A stretch of 64,000 nt of DNA from an uncultured Desulfobulbus sp. (GCF_963664075.1 NZ_OY760916.1:1-64000), one strand, 5' to 3'. Positions 44,726 through 53,390 are shown, counted from the stretch's first letter. Notes: generated by a model from the sequence alone, not told the origin. Numbers and translations are program-made.

Positions 44726-45311
44726 GAAAGGGCAAAGCTGTTATCAGAAACCGATGCTGGTCATTTTTTTGGGTATGACCGCCTCTGGTAAATCGATGCT
44801 TGCCATGCAATGGGCAGCGCAACAGGGGCTTCCCTATTATAACACTGACCGGGTACGCAAAGAACTGGCCGGGTTGGCGGCAACCGACAAACGTCCCGAT
44901 GGCATTGATCAGGGGATCTATTCTCCTCAGCTTTCGGCACAAACCTATGCAGCCATGCTTGAACGTGCCCAAGATGATATTGCCCGAGGTGCCTACATGG
45001 TGGTGCTTGATGGTTCGTACGCAAAACGAGCTGATCGGGATGCTGTTCGCCAAGCTGCCTCCCGGATGAGAGCGGAGTGTTTGTTTTTTTACTGCCACTG
45101 TTCCGAGGAAGAGACCAAGAGGCGTTTGGCGCTCCGCGCTGCGGACAGCGGGGCGGTTTCTGATGGGCGTTGGGAAATTTATGTCCATCAGCAGGTAAGT
45201 TTTGAACGCCCCCAGGGGGAGGAACGGGCAGACTGCTACTCATTTTCGACCGAAGGCGATCTGCCCGAATTGCTCAGAAAAGTAAAGGCTCAACTCGCAA
45301 CTGCGGGTTGA
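44718..45311 (+). CDS. P-loop kinase-like AAA ATPase (COG0645-like)
   Basis: A 197-aa protein with Walker A GMTASGKS, a DTDxVRKELAG-like segment (YYNTDRVRKELAG), strand VVLDGSYAKRADR and a LID-like CHCSEEETKRRL. It resembles gluconate/adenylate-kinase-type P-loop proteins of COG0645. It begins inside the 3' end of the APH-like gene, so the pair is translationally coupled and probably acts as a two-part kinase. Function unknown. Confidence 0.8.
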   Translation: MDEKGQSCYQKPMLVIFLGMTASGKSMLAMQWAAQQGLPYYNTDRVRKELAGLAATDKRPDGIDQGIYSPQLSAQTYAAMLERAQDDIARGAYMVVLDGSYAKRADRDAVRQAASRMRAECLFFYCHCSEEETKRRLALRAADSGAVSDGRWEIYVHQQVSFERPQGEERADCYSFSTEGDLPELLRKVKAQLATAG

Positions 45312-45316
45312 GCCTT
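45285..45316. terminator. Stem-loop at the end of the AAA gene
   Basis: AAGGCTCAACTCGC (45285-45298) pairs with 45303-45316 over 14 bp with one mismatch and a 4-nt loop. It covers the AAA stop codon and lies before convergent bamD. No T run, so terminator function is uncertain. Confidence 0.4.
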
Positions 45317-45342
45317 ACGAAAGCACAGGTGCATATTTCTAT

Positions 45343-46212
45343 TTACTGGGCTATATCAGGTCCTCGTTGCTTTTCTTCCTGCTGCTGGCTGATATTTTCC
45401 TGGGTCTCTACCTCTTCTCGATCCTGGGCTTCTTGAAGACGCTCTTCAGGCGATTTGGTCATGAACTCAGGCAGCCAGCGGCTCATTCCCCAGGAAGGAG
45501 GCTCACCTGCTTCCAGTTTTTGCAGCAATGCGCTGGCTTTTGGGGCAAGGGCAGAGTCAGGATACATGGCCAGCAGATATTTTAGGCGATGCATGGCCTG
45601 ATCGTAACGCTCAGTCCGCGTATAAAAGACAGCGACCATGTATTCATGGTTGACCAGAAATTCCTTGGCATCCTGAATTTTGTTTTTCGCTTCCTTGGCA
45701 TAGGGGGATTGAGGGTAGGCATTAATCAGGCGGGTGAATGACTTAATAGCATCCTGGGGGCCGGAAATATCACGATCAATGCGGTCAGAGCGGTTATAGT
45801 CACACATTCCTATCTGGAACATCACATAAGGAATGGCTTCGTTGGTGGGGTGATGCTCCTCAAAAGCCTTGTAGAGTACTTGGGCCTCGGCAAACTGCTT
45901 GTTGTAATAATGTGCATCTGCCGCTTTCAACTCCGCCAGCATGGCCTGGGCACTGAAGGGGTGCTCATCCAGAATTTTTTTAAAACGTTCCAGGGCTTCT
46001 CTGTATTCGCCCACATTGTAGGCATCCATTCCTTGGCTGATCAACGTTTCAGGAGGGAGGGACTTGGGCTCTTCTTCCTCGCCAAAGGTTACATTGCTGA
46101 ACATGCCACTAAAGGTTGAGCACCCTGACAGCATGAGTGCTGTCAGCAGTAAAGCAATCAGTGTCAGCCGTGAAAAAGTAGCGTGTGTCTTGGATAATGG
46201 CAACACGGGCAT
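45343..46212 (-). CDS. bamD: Outer membrane assembly lipoprotein BamD
   Basis: BamD is the essential TPR lipoprotein partner of BamA in outer-membrane protein assembly. The 289-aa protein has a lipobox after a signal peptide (LMLSGC, Cys near residue 31) and TPR-like repeats (AYNVGEYREALERFKKI, YYNKQFAEAQVLYKAF, AIKSFTRLINAYPQSPYAKEA). The acidic/Gln C-terminal tail is low complexity. ATG 46212 follows GAGGAC. It is followed by nothing on this strand until trxB upstream. Confidence 0.85.
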   Translation of the reverse strand: MPVLPLSKTHATFSRLTLIALLLTALMLSGCSTFSGMFSNVTFGEEEEPKSLPPETLISQGMDAYNVGEYREALERFKKILDEHPFSAQAMLAELKAADAHYYNKQFAEAQVLYKAFEEHHPTNEAIPYVMFQIGMCDYNRSDRIDRDISGPQDAIKSFTRLINAYPQSPYAKEAKNKIQDAKEFLVNHEYMVAVFYTRTERYDQAMHRLKYLLAMYPDSALAPKASALLQKLEAGEPPSWGMSRWLPEFMTKSPEERLQEAQDREEVETQENISQQQEEKQRGPDIAQ

Positions 46213-46221
46213 AAAAGTCCT

Positions 46222-47184
46222 CTATTCGCTGCAATTTAAAGGTTGATCAGGAGCCTGATTGCCTAGGTAATGCTCAACAGAGAGTTCAGCAACTGCGCCT
46301 TCACCAGCGGCATTGACGATTTGGCGCGCGCGTTTGCTGCGAATATCACCAGCGGCAAATACTCCGGGAATCGAGGTCGCCATCTCTTCATCAGTGATGA
46401 GAAATCCAGCCTCATCGCTTTTGAGTTGCCGCATGGGCAGAATTTCTGTGTTAGGAGCAATTCCAATGAGAATGAAGATGCCGGTAACCTTCAGCGTTGA
46501 CTGCTCGCTGTTGAAGTGTTGGAGCACCAATTCTTCTACACCTGCGTTTTTAGAACCGCGAATTTCAAGAACCTGGGTATTCCAGAGAAACTCGATTTTT
46601 TCGTTACAGAAGGCTTTCTCCTGTAGAATTTTAGTGGCCCTAAGTTCTCCACGGCGATGAATAAGCGTCACCTTGGAGGCAAATTTGGTCAGGTGCAACG
46701 CCTCTTGAATAGCAGTATTGCCTCCACCGACCACGGCGATTTCCTGGTTGCGATAAAACGGACCATCACAGGTTGCGCAATACGAAACACCCCTGCCTGC
46801 ATACTCGTATTCTCCAGGGATACCGAGTTTGCGGGGTTTGGCACCGGTACAGAGGATGACCGCTTTTGCCGTCAATTTTTCGCCGTTTTCCAGAGTGATG
46901 GTTTTGATATCACCGGCAAGGTCCAACGCAGCAATGGTGGCAAAACGTTTTTCCAGACCAAAACGGTCGGCATGGGCCGTCATTCTATCCATCAGGTCAA
47001 AACCGGAAACTCCATCAGCAAAGCCCGGGTAATTGTCGACCCAGTCGGTAACCAGCACCTGTCCACCCGTGGCTCCTTTTTCAACGAGCAGAACGCTGAG
47101 TCGACCACGGGCTGCATACAATCCTGCGGTCAGGCCTGCAGGACCACCTCCGACAATAATCAGCTGATACTGTGCCTGTTGCAT
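46222..47184 (-). CDS. trxB: Thioredoxin reductase
   Basis: TrxB reduces thioredoxin with NADPH. The 320-aa flavoprotein has IIVGGGPAGLTAGLYAARG (FAD), the redox-active YCATCDG (CxxC), the NADPH site VVGGGNTAIQEALHL followed by the HRR motif IHRRGELRA, and GVFAAGDIRSKRARQIVNAAGEG at the end. Start is set at ATG 47184 (MQQAQYQLIIVGG) because the longer frame to 47223 runs into an inverted repeat and has no Shine-Dalgarno sequence. It is downstream of trxA on the same strand. Confidence 0.94.
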   Translation of the reverse strand: MQQAQYQLIIVGGGPAGLTAGLYAARGRLSVLLVEKGATGGQVLVTDWVDNYPGFADGVSGFDLMDRMTAHADRFGLEKRFATIAALDLAGDIKTITLENGEKLTAKAVILCTGAKPRKLGIPGEYEYAGRGVSYCATCDGPFYRNQEIAVVGGGNTAIQEALHLTKFASKVTLIHRRGELRATKILQEKAFCNEKIEFLWNTQVLEIRGSKNAGVEELVLQHFNSEQSTLKVTGIFILIGIAPNTEILPMRQLKSDEAGFLITDEEMATSIPGVFAAGDIRSKRARQIVNAAGEGAVAELSVEHYLGNQAPDQPLNCSE

Positions 47185-47203
47185 GTGTAGACCGAAAAAA
47201 GAA

Positions 47204-47243
47204 GGCACGTCCCCTTGATGCATTGCAAAAAAGGGGACGTGCC
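47204..47243. repeat. REP-like inverted repeat between trxA and trxB
   Basis: GGCACGTCCCCTT (47204-47216) and its exact complement AAGGGGACGTGCC (47231-47243) form a 13-bp stem with a 14-nt loop. The AAGGGGACG motif resembles REP sequences mobilised by RAYT transposases in deltaproteobacteria. It lies in the 72-nt trxA-trxB gap and may act as a stem-loop in that transcript. Confidence 0.6.
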
Positions 47244-47256
47244 GAGTAGGAAAAAA

Positions 47257-47586
47257 TTAGAGGGCTTTATTGATCAGGTCCTGCAGTTGGGATTTGCCAA
47301 CTGCTCCCGTTATCTGATCAACGACCTCACCACCCTTGAAGAGGATGAGGGTAGGAATGGCACGAATACCAAATTTTCCGGGGGTGGAGGGGTTGTCATC
47401 AACGTTCATCTTAGCGATGACGACCTTGCCATCAAATTCTTCAGCCAACTCTTCAATAACCGGACCGATAGCTTTACAGGGTCCGCACCAGGGCGCCCAG
47501 AAATCAACCAGACAGGGAAGCGAATTGCCTACGATATCACTGTCAAACTCACTGTCAGAAATGTGCACTACCTTTTCACTTGCCAT
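47257..47586 (-). CDS. trxA: Thioredoxin
   Basis: A 109-aa thioredoxin with FWAPWCGPCKAIGPVIEEL (redox-active CGPC) and the cis-Pro loop IRAIPTLILFKGG. AAGGAG precedes the ATG. Together with trxB it gives a complete NADPH-thioredoxin system. In sulfur-metabolising anaerobes it serves general disulfide reduction. Confidence 0.96.
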   Translation of the reverse strand: MASEKVVHISDSEFDSDIVGNSLPCLVDFWAPWCGPCKAIGPVIEELAEEFDGKVVIAKMNVDDNPSTPGKFGIRAIPTLILFKGGEVVDQITGAVGKSQLQDLINKAL

Positions 47587-47764
47587 CTTTTATTCTCCTT
47601 TTGGGCGTCCATTGAAAGGGGGGAAAATTAATGAAATTTTCAATGGTTATGTAATGGATAGTTGCATCGGCGACCATTCTACCTTGCCTCTATCCTAGTG
47701 ACAAGGAAAAAAATGGACATCAATGGTCTCCTGTCAAGACTCAAAACCATGAAACTTTTTGCTT

Positions 47765-47794
47765 TTGACATTCAAAAATAGACCGTGCTATATA
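47765..47794 (+). promoter_or_regulatory. Sigma-70 promoter of hemL
   Basis: TTGACA (47765-47770), 18-nt spacer, TATATA (47789-47794), 56 nt before hemL. The trxA gene lies divergent. Confidence 0.65.
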
Positions 47795-47849
47795 GGACAG
47801 TTTAAAAATGAACACGACCATATGCCCATAGAGCCGCTGGAGGCACCCC

Positions 47850-49139
47850 ATGAAAACAGATCGTTCGGCCAACCTTTTTACTCAAGCCAAAACGCTTATT
47901 CCCGGAGGCGTCAATTCGCCTGTACGTGCGTGTCGATCTGTTGGCTGCGATCCTCTCTTTGTGCAACAGGCAAAGGGCTGTATGATCACTGATGCCGATG
48001 GAAACGAATTTATAGACTTTGTTGGTTCGTGGGGGCCGATGATTGCGGGGCATGCCCGGCCTGAGGTGGTCGCCGCAATCACTCAGGCGGCCCCGTTGGG
48101 TACCAGCTTTGGCGCTCCCTGTGCTCAAGAAATAGAACTGGCAGAGCTCGTTTGCGCAAGTGTGCCTTCCCTTGAAAAAGTGCGTTTTGTCAATTCTGGC
48201 ACCGAGGCAACCATGAGCGCCATTCGACTCGCCCGCGGTTATACGGGGCGGAAGATGGTGATCAAATTTGACGGCTGTTACCATGGCCATGCCGACTCCT
48301 TTCTTGTCAAAGCAGGTTCTGGAGTCATTACCCTGGGGATCCCCGGTAGCCCCGGTGTACCAGAAGATATCGTTAAGAATACACTTTCCATTCCTTATAA
48401 CGATATCGAGGTTCTCGAGAAAACCCTGCGAGATCAGGAGCTTGATATCGCTTGTGTTATTGTTGAACCAGTCGCCGGCAACATGGGGGTTGTTGTTCCT
48501 GAAATGGCGTTTCTTCAACGATTGCGAGATCTTACCGCTGAACTTGGTGTCGTCCTTATTTTTGATGAGGTTATCACTGGCTTTCGCCTGGCTTTGGGTG
48601 GTGCCCAGGAACGATTTGGCATTCTCCCGGATCTGACCTGCCTGGGCAAAATTATAGGTGGAGGTCTGCCGGTGGGCGCGTACGGTGGTAAGCGCGAGAT
48701 CATGGAAATGATAGCACCAGATGGACCTGTCTATCAGGCCGGGACCCTTTCGGGCAATCCGTTGGCCATGGCAGCGGGAGTAGCGCTATTGAAAATTATC
48801 CGTACTCCAGGCTTTTATGACAAACTGGAGGAGACCAGTGCATGGTTTGGTCAGGAGATGGAGCAACTGGCGGCCAACGCGCCTGTCCCTATCACCGTCA
48901 ACCGTATTGGTTCGCTGATGACCTGTTTTTTCACTGATCAGCCGGTGAGAGACTTTACCTCAGCCATGACCTCGAATACCGAGCGCTATGGAAAATATTA
49001 CCGGGAAATGCTGGCTGGTGGGGTTTGGTTGGCTCCTTCGCAGTTCGAAGCAGCCTTTGTTTCTGCCGCCCATGAGCGCAGTCATCTTGAAAGAGCGTTG
49101 AATCTGACTGAATCATCATTCAAAAAATTGATGGATTAA
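47850..49139 (+). CDS. hemL: Glutamate-1-semialdehyde 2,1-aminomutase
   Basis: HemL makes 5-aminolevulinate in the C5 tetrapyrrole pathway, which also feeds the siroheme of DsrAB. The 429-aa class III aminotransferase has PGGVNSPVRAC, RFVNSGTEATMSAIRLARG, VGSWGPMIAGHARP, LIFDEVITGFRLALGG and the PLP-lysine region LGKIIGGGLPVGAYGG, then AGTLSGNPLAMAAG. ATG 47850 follows GGAGG. The Fo-ATPase cluster begins downstream. Confidence 0.96.
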   Translation: MKTDRSANLFTQAKTLIPGGVNSPVRACRSVGCDPLFVQQAKGCMITDADGNEFIDFVGSWGPMIAGHARPEVVAAITQAAPLGTSFGAPCAQEIELAELVCASVPSLEKVRFVNSGTEATMSAIRLARGYTGRKMVIKFDGCYHGHADSFLVKAGSGVITLGIPGSPGVPEDIVKNTLSIPYNDIEVLEKTLRDQELDIACVIVEPVAGNMGVVVPEMAFLQRLRDLTAELGVVLIFDEVITGFRLALGGAQERFGILPDLTCLGKIIGGGLPVGAYGGKREIMEMIAPDGPVYQAGTLSGNPLAMAAGVALLKIIRTPGFYDKLEETSAWFGQEMEQLAANAPVPITVNRIGSLMTCFFTDQPVRDFTSAMTSNTERYGKYYREMLAGGVWLAPSQFEAAFVSAAHERSHLERALNLTESSFKKLMD

Positions 49140-49223
49140 TTAAAAAATTATTGCGTTTGCTGGTTGCGCATGCTACCTGTAGCTGCGATTGTCAAGTCCC
49201 GGCAAATGTTCGTGAGGCGTACC

Positions 49224-49451
49224 ATGTCAGACGAGCGCAGGGAGATGTTCCGGCAACTGGCCGTTTACTCCCAAGTCGGTATGACCTTTGCTTTTTCCAT
49301 CATTATTGGATTTGGTATTGGTTGGGCTCTTGATAACAAGGTGTTTGGGGGAAAAACCTCTCCCTACTTAACGTTTATATTTTTGGGACTGGGCATTACC
49401 GCCGGATTCAGAAATCTCTGGGAACTGACCCGGAAAATAGAAGATGAATGA
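49224..49451 (+). CDS. AtpZ/AtpI-like ATP synthase accessory membrane protein
   Basis: A 75-aa protein with two membrane segments (VGMTFAFSIIIGFGIGWAL and YLTFIFLGLGITAGFRNL), of the short AtpZ/AtpI (PF09527-like) type placed at the head of ATP synthase operons. ATG 49224 has GAGG upstream. It overlaps the following gene by 8 nt. The probable role is assembly or ion supply of the Fo sector. Confidence 0.8.
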   Translation: MSDERREMFRQLAVYSQVGMTFAFSIIIGFGIGWALDNKVFGGKTSPYLTFIFLGLGITAGFRNLWELTRKIEDE

Positions 49452-49887
49452 GCACGTACCAACAACCAGTTCTTCCCAGGCAGAACCAGAAGATGGAATG
49501 CTGCGCCGGGTGATGGTGCTGAGCTGGCTGCTGCTGGGAGTCATGACTGCCTGCGGCTGGGGGCTGTATAACTGGCAATTTGCGCAATCAATGCTACTGG
49601 GCGGTATCCTCGTGAACGGGAGCTTCTGGCTCATGAAACGGGATACGCAGCGGCTGATGCAGAAAATAAGTCAGGCAGAGGCTGGCATGGTTGTGCATAC
49701 AGAAAAAACACGGTTTTTTCTGCGTTCATTTGCCAGGCTGATTGTTCTTGGGTTGTTGTTATTCGCGGTGGCTGGCAGAGTACCGATCAACGTGATCGGC
49801 CTGACTCTGGGCTTCACCACGGTTATGGTTAGTGTTGTCATTATCGGCTTGAGCACATATAAGTGCTGGTTGCCAAGCAAAGCGTGA
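49444..49887 (+). CDS. atpI: ATP synthase subunit I (AtpI family)
   Basis: A 147-aa protein with about four membrane segments (VLSWLLLGVMTACGWGL, MLLGGILVNGSFWLM, LIVLGLLLFAVAG, IGLTLGFTTVMVSVVIIGL), fitting the AtpI subunit I family thought to help c-ring assembly. It overlaps the AtpZ-like gene and is 14 nt upstream of atpB. Two AtpI-type proteins in tandem before atpB is the common arrangement in deltaproteobacteria. Confidence 0.8.
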   Translation: MNEHVPTTSSSQAEPEDGMLRRVMVLSWLLLGVMTACGWGLYNWQFAQSMLLGGILVNGSFWLMKRDTQRLMQKISQAEAGMVVHTEKTRFFLRSFARLIVLGLLLFAVAGRVPINVIGLTLGFTTVMVSVVIIGLSTYKCWLPSKA

Positions 49888-49901
49888 GGAGAGTGTAGGT
49901 C

Positions 49902-50624
49902 ATGGAACATCCGATATTATTTATTTCATTAATTCTTGAGGCGTTAGGGCTTCCGGTACCCCACACACCGGTTGGAGCTACCCTCCTGGAAAAGATCTGT
50001 GAACCCTATATGACCTATACATGGATGGTCATGGCGTTTCTGATCATTGTCCCTAAATTGACCATGGGCAAGTTGGAAATGGTCCCGGGGAGCGGTCAGA
50101 ACTTCTGGGAAGTAACTGTGGGGGGCGTGATGGATTTCTGCACCGAGAATCTCGGTGAGAAAGGCGCGAAAATGCTGTTTCCCATGATGGCGACCTTCTT
50201 TTTCTACATCGTTATCGCCAACATGATCGGTCTGATTCCCGGCTTCATGTCTCCGACCTCAAGCCTCAATATCACCCTGGCGATGACCATTATCGTCTGG
50301 CTGACCCATCACTTCCTGGGCTTTAAATATCACGGACTCAAATACTACAAGCACTTCATGGGACCGAGCCCCGTACTGGCACCGTTCATGTTCCTGCTTG
50401 AGGTCATCAGTAACTTTGCCCGTCTGATTTCACTCTCCATGCGTCTTTTTGGTAACATCCTTGCCAAAGAGGTTCTGCTTGGTGTTCTGTTCATGCTGGC
50501 CGGTGCATTCTTCGCACCGCTGCCAATCCTCTGCCTGGGTGTACTGGTATCCCTGATTCAGGCGGTGGTTTTTGTTCTGCTGGCCCTGCTGTACTGTGCA
50601 GGTTCCATGGAACACGCCCATTAA
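49902..50624 (+). CDS. atpB: ATP synthase Fo subunit a
   Basis: Subunit a forms the two half-channels of the ATP synthase. The 240-aa hydrophobic protein has the region ISNFARLISLSMRLFGNILAKE, whose Arg is the essential residue facing the c-ring, and VFVLLALLYCAGSMEHAH at the end. ATG 49902 follows GGAGAG. Followed by atpE; the F1 genes and atpF are not in this window. Confidence 0.94.
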   Translation: MEHPILFISLILEALGLPVPHTPVGATLLEKICEPYMTYTWMVMAFLIIVPKLTMGKLEMVPGSGQNFWEVTVGGVMDFCTENLGEKGAKMLFPMMATFFFYIVIANMIGLIPGFMSPTSSLNITLAMTIIVWLTHHFLGFKYHGLKYYKHFMGPSPVLAPFMFLLEVISNFARLISLSMRLFGNILAKEVLLGVLFMLAGAFFAPLPILCLGVLVSLIQAVVFVLLALLYCAGSMEHAH

Positions 50625-50697
50625 TTTGCTTATAAAGTTCCGTTCCAACGGAGAAGAAGGCCAACATATAAACTAAAGTAGTACGGAGGACACAAAA

Positions 50698-50958
50698 ATG
50701 AATACAATTACTTTCGGTCTGATTTGTATCGGCGCAGCTCTTTCCATCGGTCTGGCCGGTTTCGGTGCAGGTATCGGTATGGGTAACGGTCTGCGTGGCG
50801 CTTGTGACGGTGTTGCTCGCAACCCCGAAGCAAAAGGTGCTATCACCACCACCATGATCCTTGGTATGGCCCTCTGTGAGTCCATCGCCATTTACGGTCT
50901 GGTTATCGCTTTTATTCTGCTCTACGCAAACCCCTTCAAGGCTGCGCTCGGACTGTAA
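50698..50958 (+). CDS. atpE: ATP synthase Fo subunit c
   Basis: Subunit c is the ion-carrying rotor hairpin. The 86-aa protein has helix 1 with GFGAGIGMGNGLRGACDG, the polar loop ARNPEAKG and helix 2 with the ion-binding carboxylate in LCESIAIYG. In Na+-type rings a Gln in helix 1 and a Glu-Ser-Thr group bind sodium; here Met replaces the Gln and Ile the Thr, so proton use is more likely. The Shine-Dalgarno sequence is CGGAGG. A terminator follows, so Fo genes here end with c. Confidence 0.94.
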   Translation: MNTITFGLICIGAALSIGLAGFGAGIGMGNGLRGACDGVARNPEAKGAITTTMILGMALCESIAIYGLVIAFILLYANPFKAALGL

Positions 50959-50970
50959 TAAAAAAGTCGT

Positions 50971-51021
50971 CAGGGAGTTATCCCTGTAAAGGGCTGCGGT
51001 GTTTGCCGCAGCCCTTTTTTT
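50971..51021 (+). terminator. Terminator after atpE
   Basis: A small hairpin CAGGGA/TCCCTG (50971-50986) is followed by AAAGGGCTGCGG (50988-50999) paired with CCGCAGCCCTTT (51006-51017) and a T run to 51021. It ends the Fo operon. Confidence 0.9.
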
Positions 51022-51034
51022 ATTGGTGCTTGCC

Positions 51035-51745
51035 ATGGATGATGTCCTGATTTCCCCCCGTCGTGAAAAGAATGAACCTACCCTGCCTCCGATTGGGCTG
51101 CTGCTTCCCAATCCTGCGGAACAGGCAACGCTTCCTGCTCTCGTCAAAGAATATGCGCTGAAGCGGCAGTTTTTCTTCAACTCCCAACTCTTGTATAACG
51201 AACGATTTTTTCTGGTGGGACCTGCCGTTGGCGCCCCCATGGCGGCCATTTGTCTGGAAAAACTCGTTGCTCTTGGAGCCCGCAAGATTGTAGTGTACGG
51301 ATGGTGCGGTTCTCTCGCTCCCGAGTTGCGCATTGGTGAGCTCTTCCTGCCCGAATTCGGGCTCAGTGAAGAGGGGACCTCTGCCCATTACCCCGTAACA
51401 AGTCCTCCTGATCACCGGTTGCAGCAGCAGGTCCGTGAGCTCTTGACAGGGGAACAGGAATCTCCCAAAACAGGTGGTGTCTGGACAACCGATGGCCTGT
51501 ATCGCGAAACACGCGATAAAGTAGCATCCTATGCTGGGCAGGGGATCCTGGCCGTCGATATGGAGTACACCGCCCTGCAGGCTGTCGCCAGCTTTCGCCA
51601 GGTGCAATTGGGCTGCGCCTTTCTTGTCTCGGACGAACTCTTTGGTGATCGTTGGGAGGCAGGCTACCGTCATAAATCCTTTCGTCTCCGTTCACGACAG
51701 GTGCTTTCATTGCTTATTGCCTCAGTCCACAAAGGAAAACTCTGA
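51035..51745 (+). CDS. Nucleoside phosphorylase-family protein
   Basis: A 236-aa protein of the PNP_UDP_1 family (uridine/purine nucleoside phosphorylases and related nucleosidases). It shows IVVYGWCGSLAPELRIGEL (the GxxGG/GxxGxL region), the catalytic VDMEYTALQAVA and the late LVSDEL. ATG 51035 lies 14 nt after the atpE terminator T run and has no clear Shine-Dalgarno sequence. It ends at rimO, with the stop and ATG sharing one base (TGATG). Exact substrate unknown. Confidence 0.8.
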   Translation: MDDVLISPRREKNEPTLPPIGLLLPNPAEQATLPALVKEYALKRQFFFNSQLLYNERFFLVGPAVGAPMAAICLEKLVALGARKIVVYGWCGSLAPELRIGELFLPEFGLSEEGTSAHYPVTSPPDHRLQQQVRELLTGEQESPKTGGVWTTDGLYRETRDKVASYAGQGILAVDMEYTALQAVASFRQVQLGCAFLVSDELFGDRWEAGYRHKSFRLRSRQVLSLLIASVHKGKL

Positions 51746-53091
51746 TGAAAAATGTCTTTATAGTCAGTCTCGGCTGCCCCAAAAACCTGGTTGATACCGA
51801 GGTGATGCTCGCCTCTCTTGAGCATGCGGGCTACACCCTGACCGACATGCCGGAGAAAGCGGAGGTGATAGTGGTCAATACCTGTGGTTTCATCCAGCCT
51901 GCGGTGGAAGAGGCTGTTGATACTATTCTGGAGATGGCTGAGTACAAAGAGGCGCAACCCGGGACCCGGTTGGTGGTCACCGGGTGTATGGTCCAGCGGT
52001 ATGGTTCTTCCTTGCTTGAAGAGCTGCCAGAGGTGGATCTCTTTGTTGGCCTTGATGACTTTCCCCGGATTGATGAGCTGCTTGCGGCAGGAGAGCAGGG
52101 AGATCGTCTTGTTGCCTCACCCGGAGCAGCACAATTTTTGATGGACAGCAGTCATGCTCGCCGCATGACGACGCCAGCATTTCGATCGTATCTGAAAATT
52201 ACTGAAGGCTGTGACAACTGCTGCACCTACTGCATGATCCCTTCCATTCGGGGACCGTTACGCAGTCGGGAGATTGTGGATTTGGTGGCTGAAGCACAAG
52301 CTCTGGAACGGGCAGGTGTCCGGGAGCTGTGTCTGATTGCCCAGGATCTGACTGCCTACGGGACTGACCTGGTAGAGAAAGAGAGCCTGGTCGGGCTGCT
52401 GGAGGCCCTGCTGGCCGAGACCACGATTCCCTGGTTTCGTCTTCTCTATGCCTATCCTTCGGGTATTACCGATGAATTGTTGGGCTTAATGGCCAAGAAT
52501 CCTCGAATTCTGCCTTACCTGGATATTCCTTTTCAGCATGTCAGTGATCCTGTGCTGAAGCGGATGAATCGTCCCTATGGGGAAGCCTTGCTCGACTCCC
52601 TGATTGGACGCATTCGCAGCTTTCTTCCCGATAGCGTGTTGCGAACCACGCTTATGGTTGGCTTTCCCGGAGAGACCACCGAAGATGTGCGCGTTATGGA
52701 GCAGGCCCTGAAACGGTGGCAGCTGGACCATGTTGGTGTCTTTGAGTACCAGGATGAGGAGGGCAGTGCGGCAGCCCTGCTCCCCGAAAAGGTTACAGAT
52801 GAGGAGAAGGCAAAACGTTATGAGCAGGTCATGTCACTGCAGGCGGAAATCAGTCAGGAGCGGTTGCAACGATATGTCGGTAGGGTTGAGCCTGTGCTGG
52901 TGGAGGGCGTGAGTGAGGAAAGCGAGCTGCTTCTTGAAGGAAGAACCCGCTATCAGGCTCCGGATATCGACGGTTGCGTCTATATCACCTCTGGCCAGTT
53001 TAACCCCGGTGACATTGTAGAGCTGCGCATCACCGAGGCGCATACCTATGATCTCGTTGCTGAAGAAGTTGATCTGCTGGAAGGTGAGTGA
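51745..53091 (+). CDS. rimO: Ribosomal protein S12 methylthiotransferase RimO
   Basis: RimO is a radical-SAM enzyme that methylthiolates an Asp of ribosomal protein S12. The 448-aa protein has the N-terminal MTTase cysteines (SLGCPKNLVDTE, NTCGFIQPA, GCMVQRYG), the radical-SAM motif CDNCCTYCMIPSIRG and a C-terminal TRAM domain (VEGVSEESELLLEGRTRYQAP). The VSLGCPKN start distinguishes RimO from MiaB. Coupled to the preceding phosphorylase gene by a 1-nt overlap. Confidence 0.94.
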   Translation: MKNVFIVSLGCPKNLVDTEVMLASLEHAGYTLTDMPEKAEVIVVNTCGFIQPAVEEAVDTILEMAEYKEAQPGTRLVVTGCMVQRYGSSLLEELPEVDLFVGLDDFPRIDELLAAGEQGDRLVASPGAAQFLMDSSHARRMTTPAFRSYLKITEGCDNCCTYCMIPSIRGPLRSREIVDLVAEAQALERAGVRELCLIAQDLTAYGTDLVEKESLVGLLEALLAETTIPWFRLLYAYPSGITDELLGLMAKNPRILPYLDIPFQHVSDPVLKRMNRPYGEALLDSLIGRIRSFLPDSVLRTTLMVGFPGETTEDVRVMEQALKRWQLDHVGVFEYQDEEGSAAALLPEKVTDEEKAKRYEQVMSLQAEISQERLQRYVGRVEPVLVEGVSEESELLLEGRTRYQAPDIDGCVYITSGQFNPGDIVELRITEAHTYDLVAEEVDLLEGE

Positions 53092-53105
53092 GAAGGCGGA
53101 TGGTC

Positions 53106-53390
53106 TCATCCGCCCTGTCGATTCACCTGTTCGCGAAGGTCCTTGCCGACCTTGAAAAAGGGGAGTTTTTTGGGTTTGACCTTAATCTTCTCCCCGGTCT
53201 TGGGGTTACGTCCGGTATACGAGGAGTATTCTTTGACGACGAAGCTGCCAAATCCACGAATTTCTATAGATTCCCCCCGTGCAAGAGCATCGCTCATTGT
53301 CTCGATAATAGTGTTGGTTATCGAGGAAGCCTCACGAATTGGAATGTTCATCGCTTCGGCCAGGGCTTCAATTAACTCGGATTTGTTCAT
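53106..53390 (-). CDS. HU/IHF-family DNA-binding protein (IHF beta-like)
   Basis: A 94-aa nucleoid protein. It begins MNKSELIEALAEAM, has the body GESIEIRGFGSFVVKEY and the DNA-wrapping arm GRNPKTGEKIKVKPKKLPFFK, with the intercalating Pro in RNPKTGE. IHF beta and HU are hard to separate by eye; the arm and length favour an IHF beta-like protein. ATG 53390 has GGAG and GAGG just upstream. Convergent with rimO, 14 nt apart. Confidence 0.9.
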   Translation of the reverse strand: MNKSELIEALAEAMNIPIREASSITNTIIETMSDALARGESIEIRGFGSFVVKEYSSYTGRNPKTGEKIKVKPKKLPFFKVGKDLREQVNRQGG

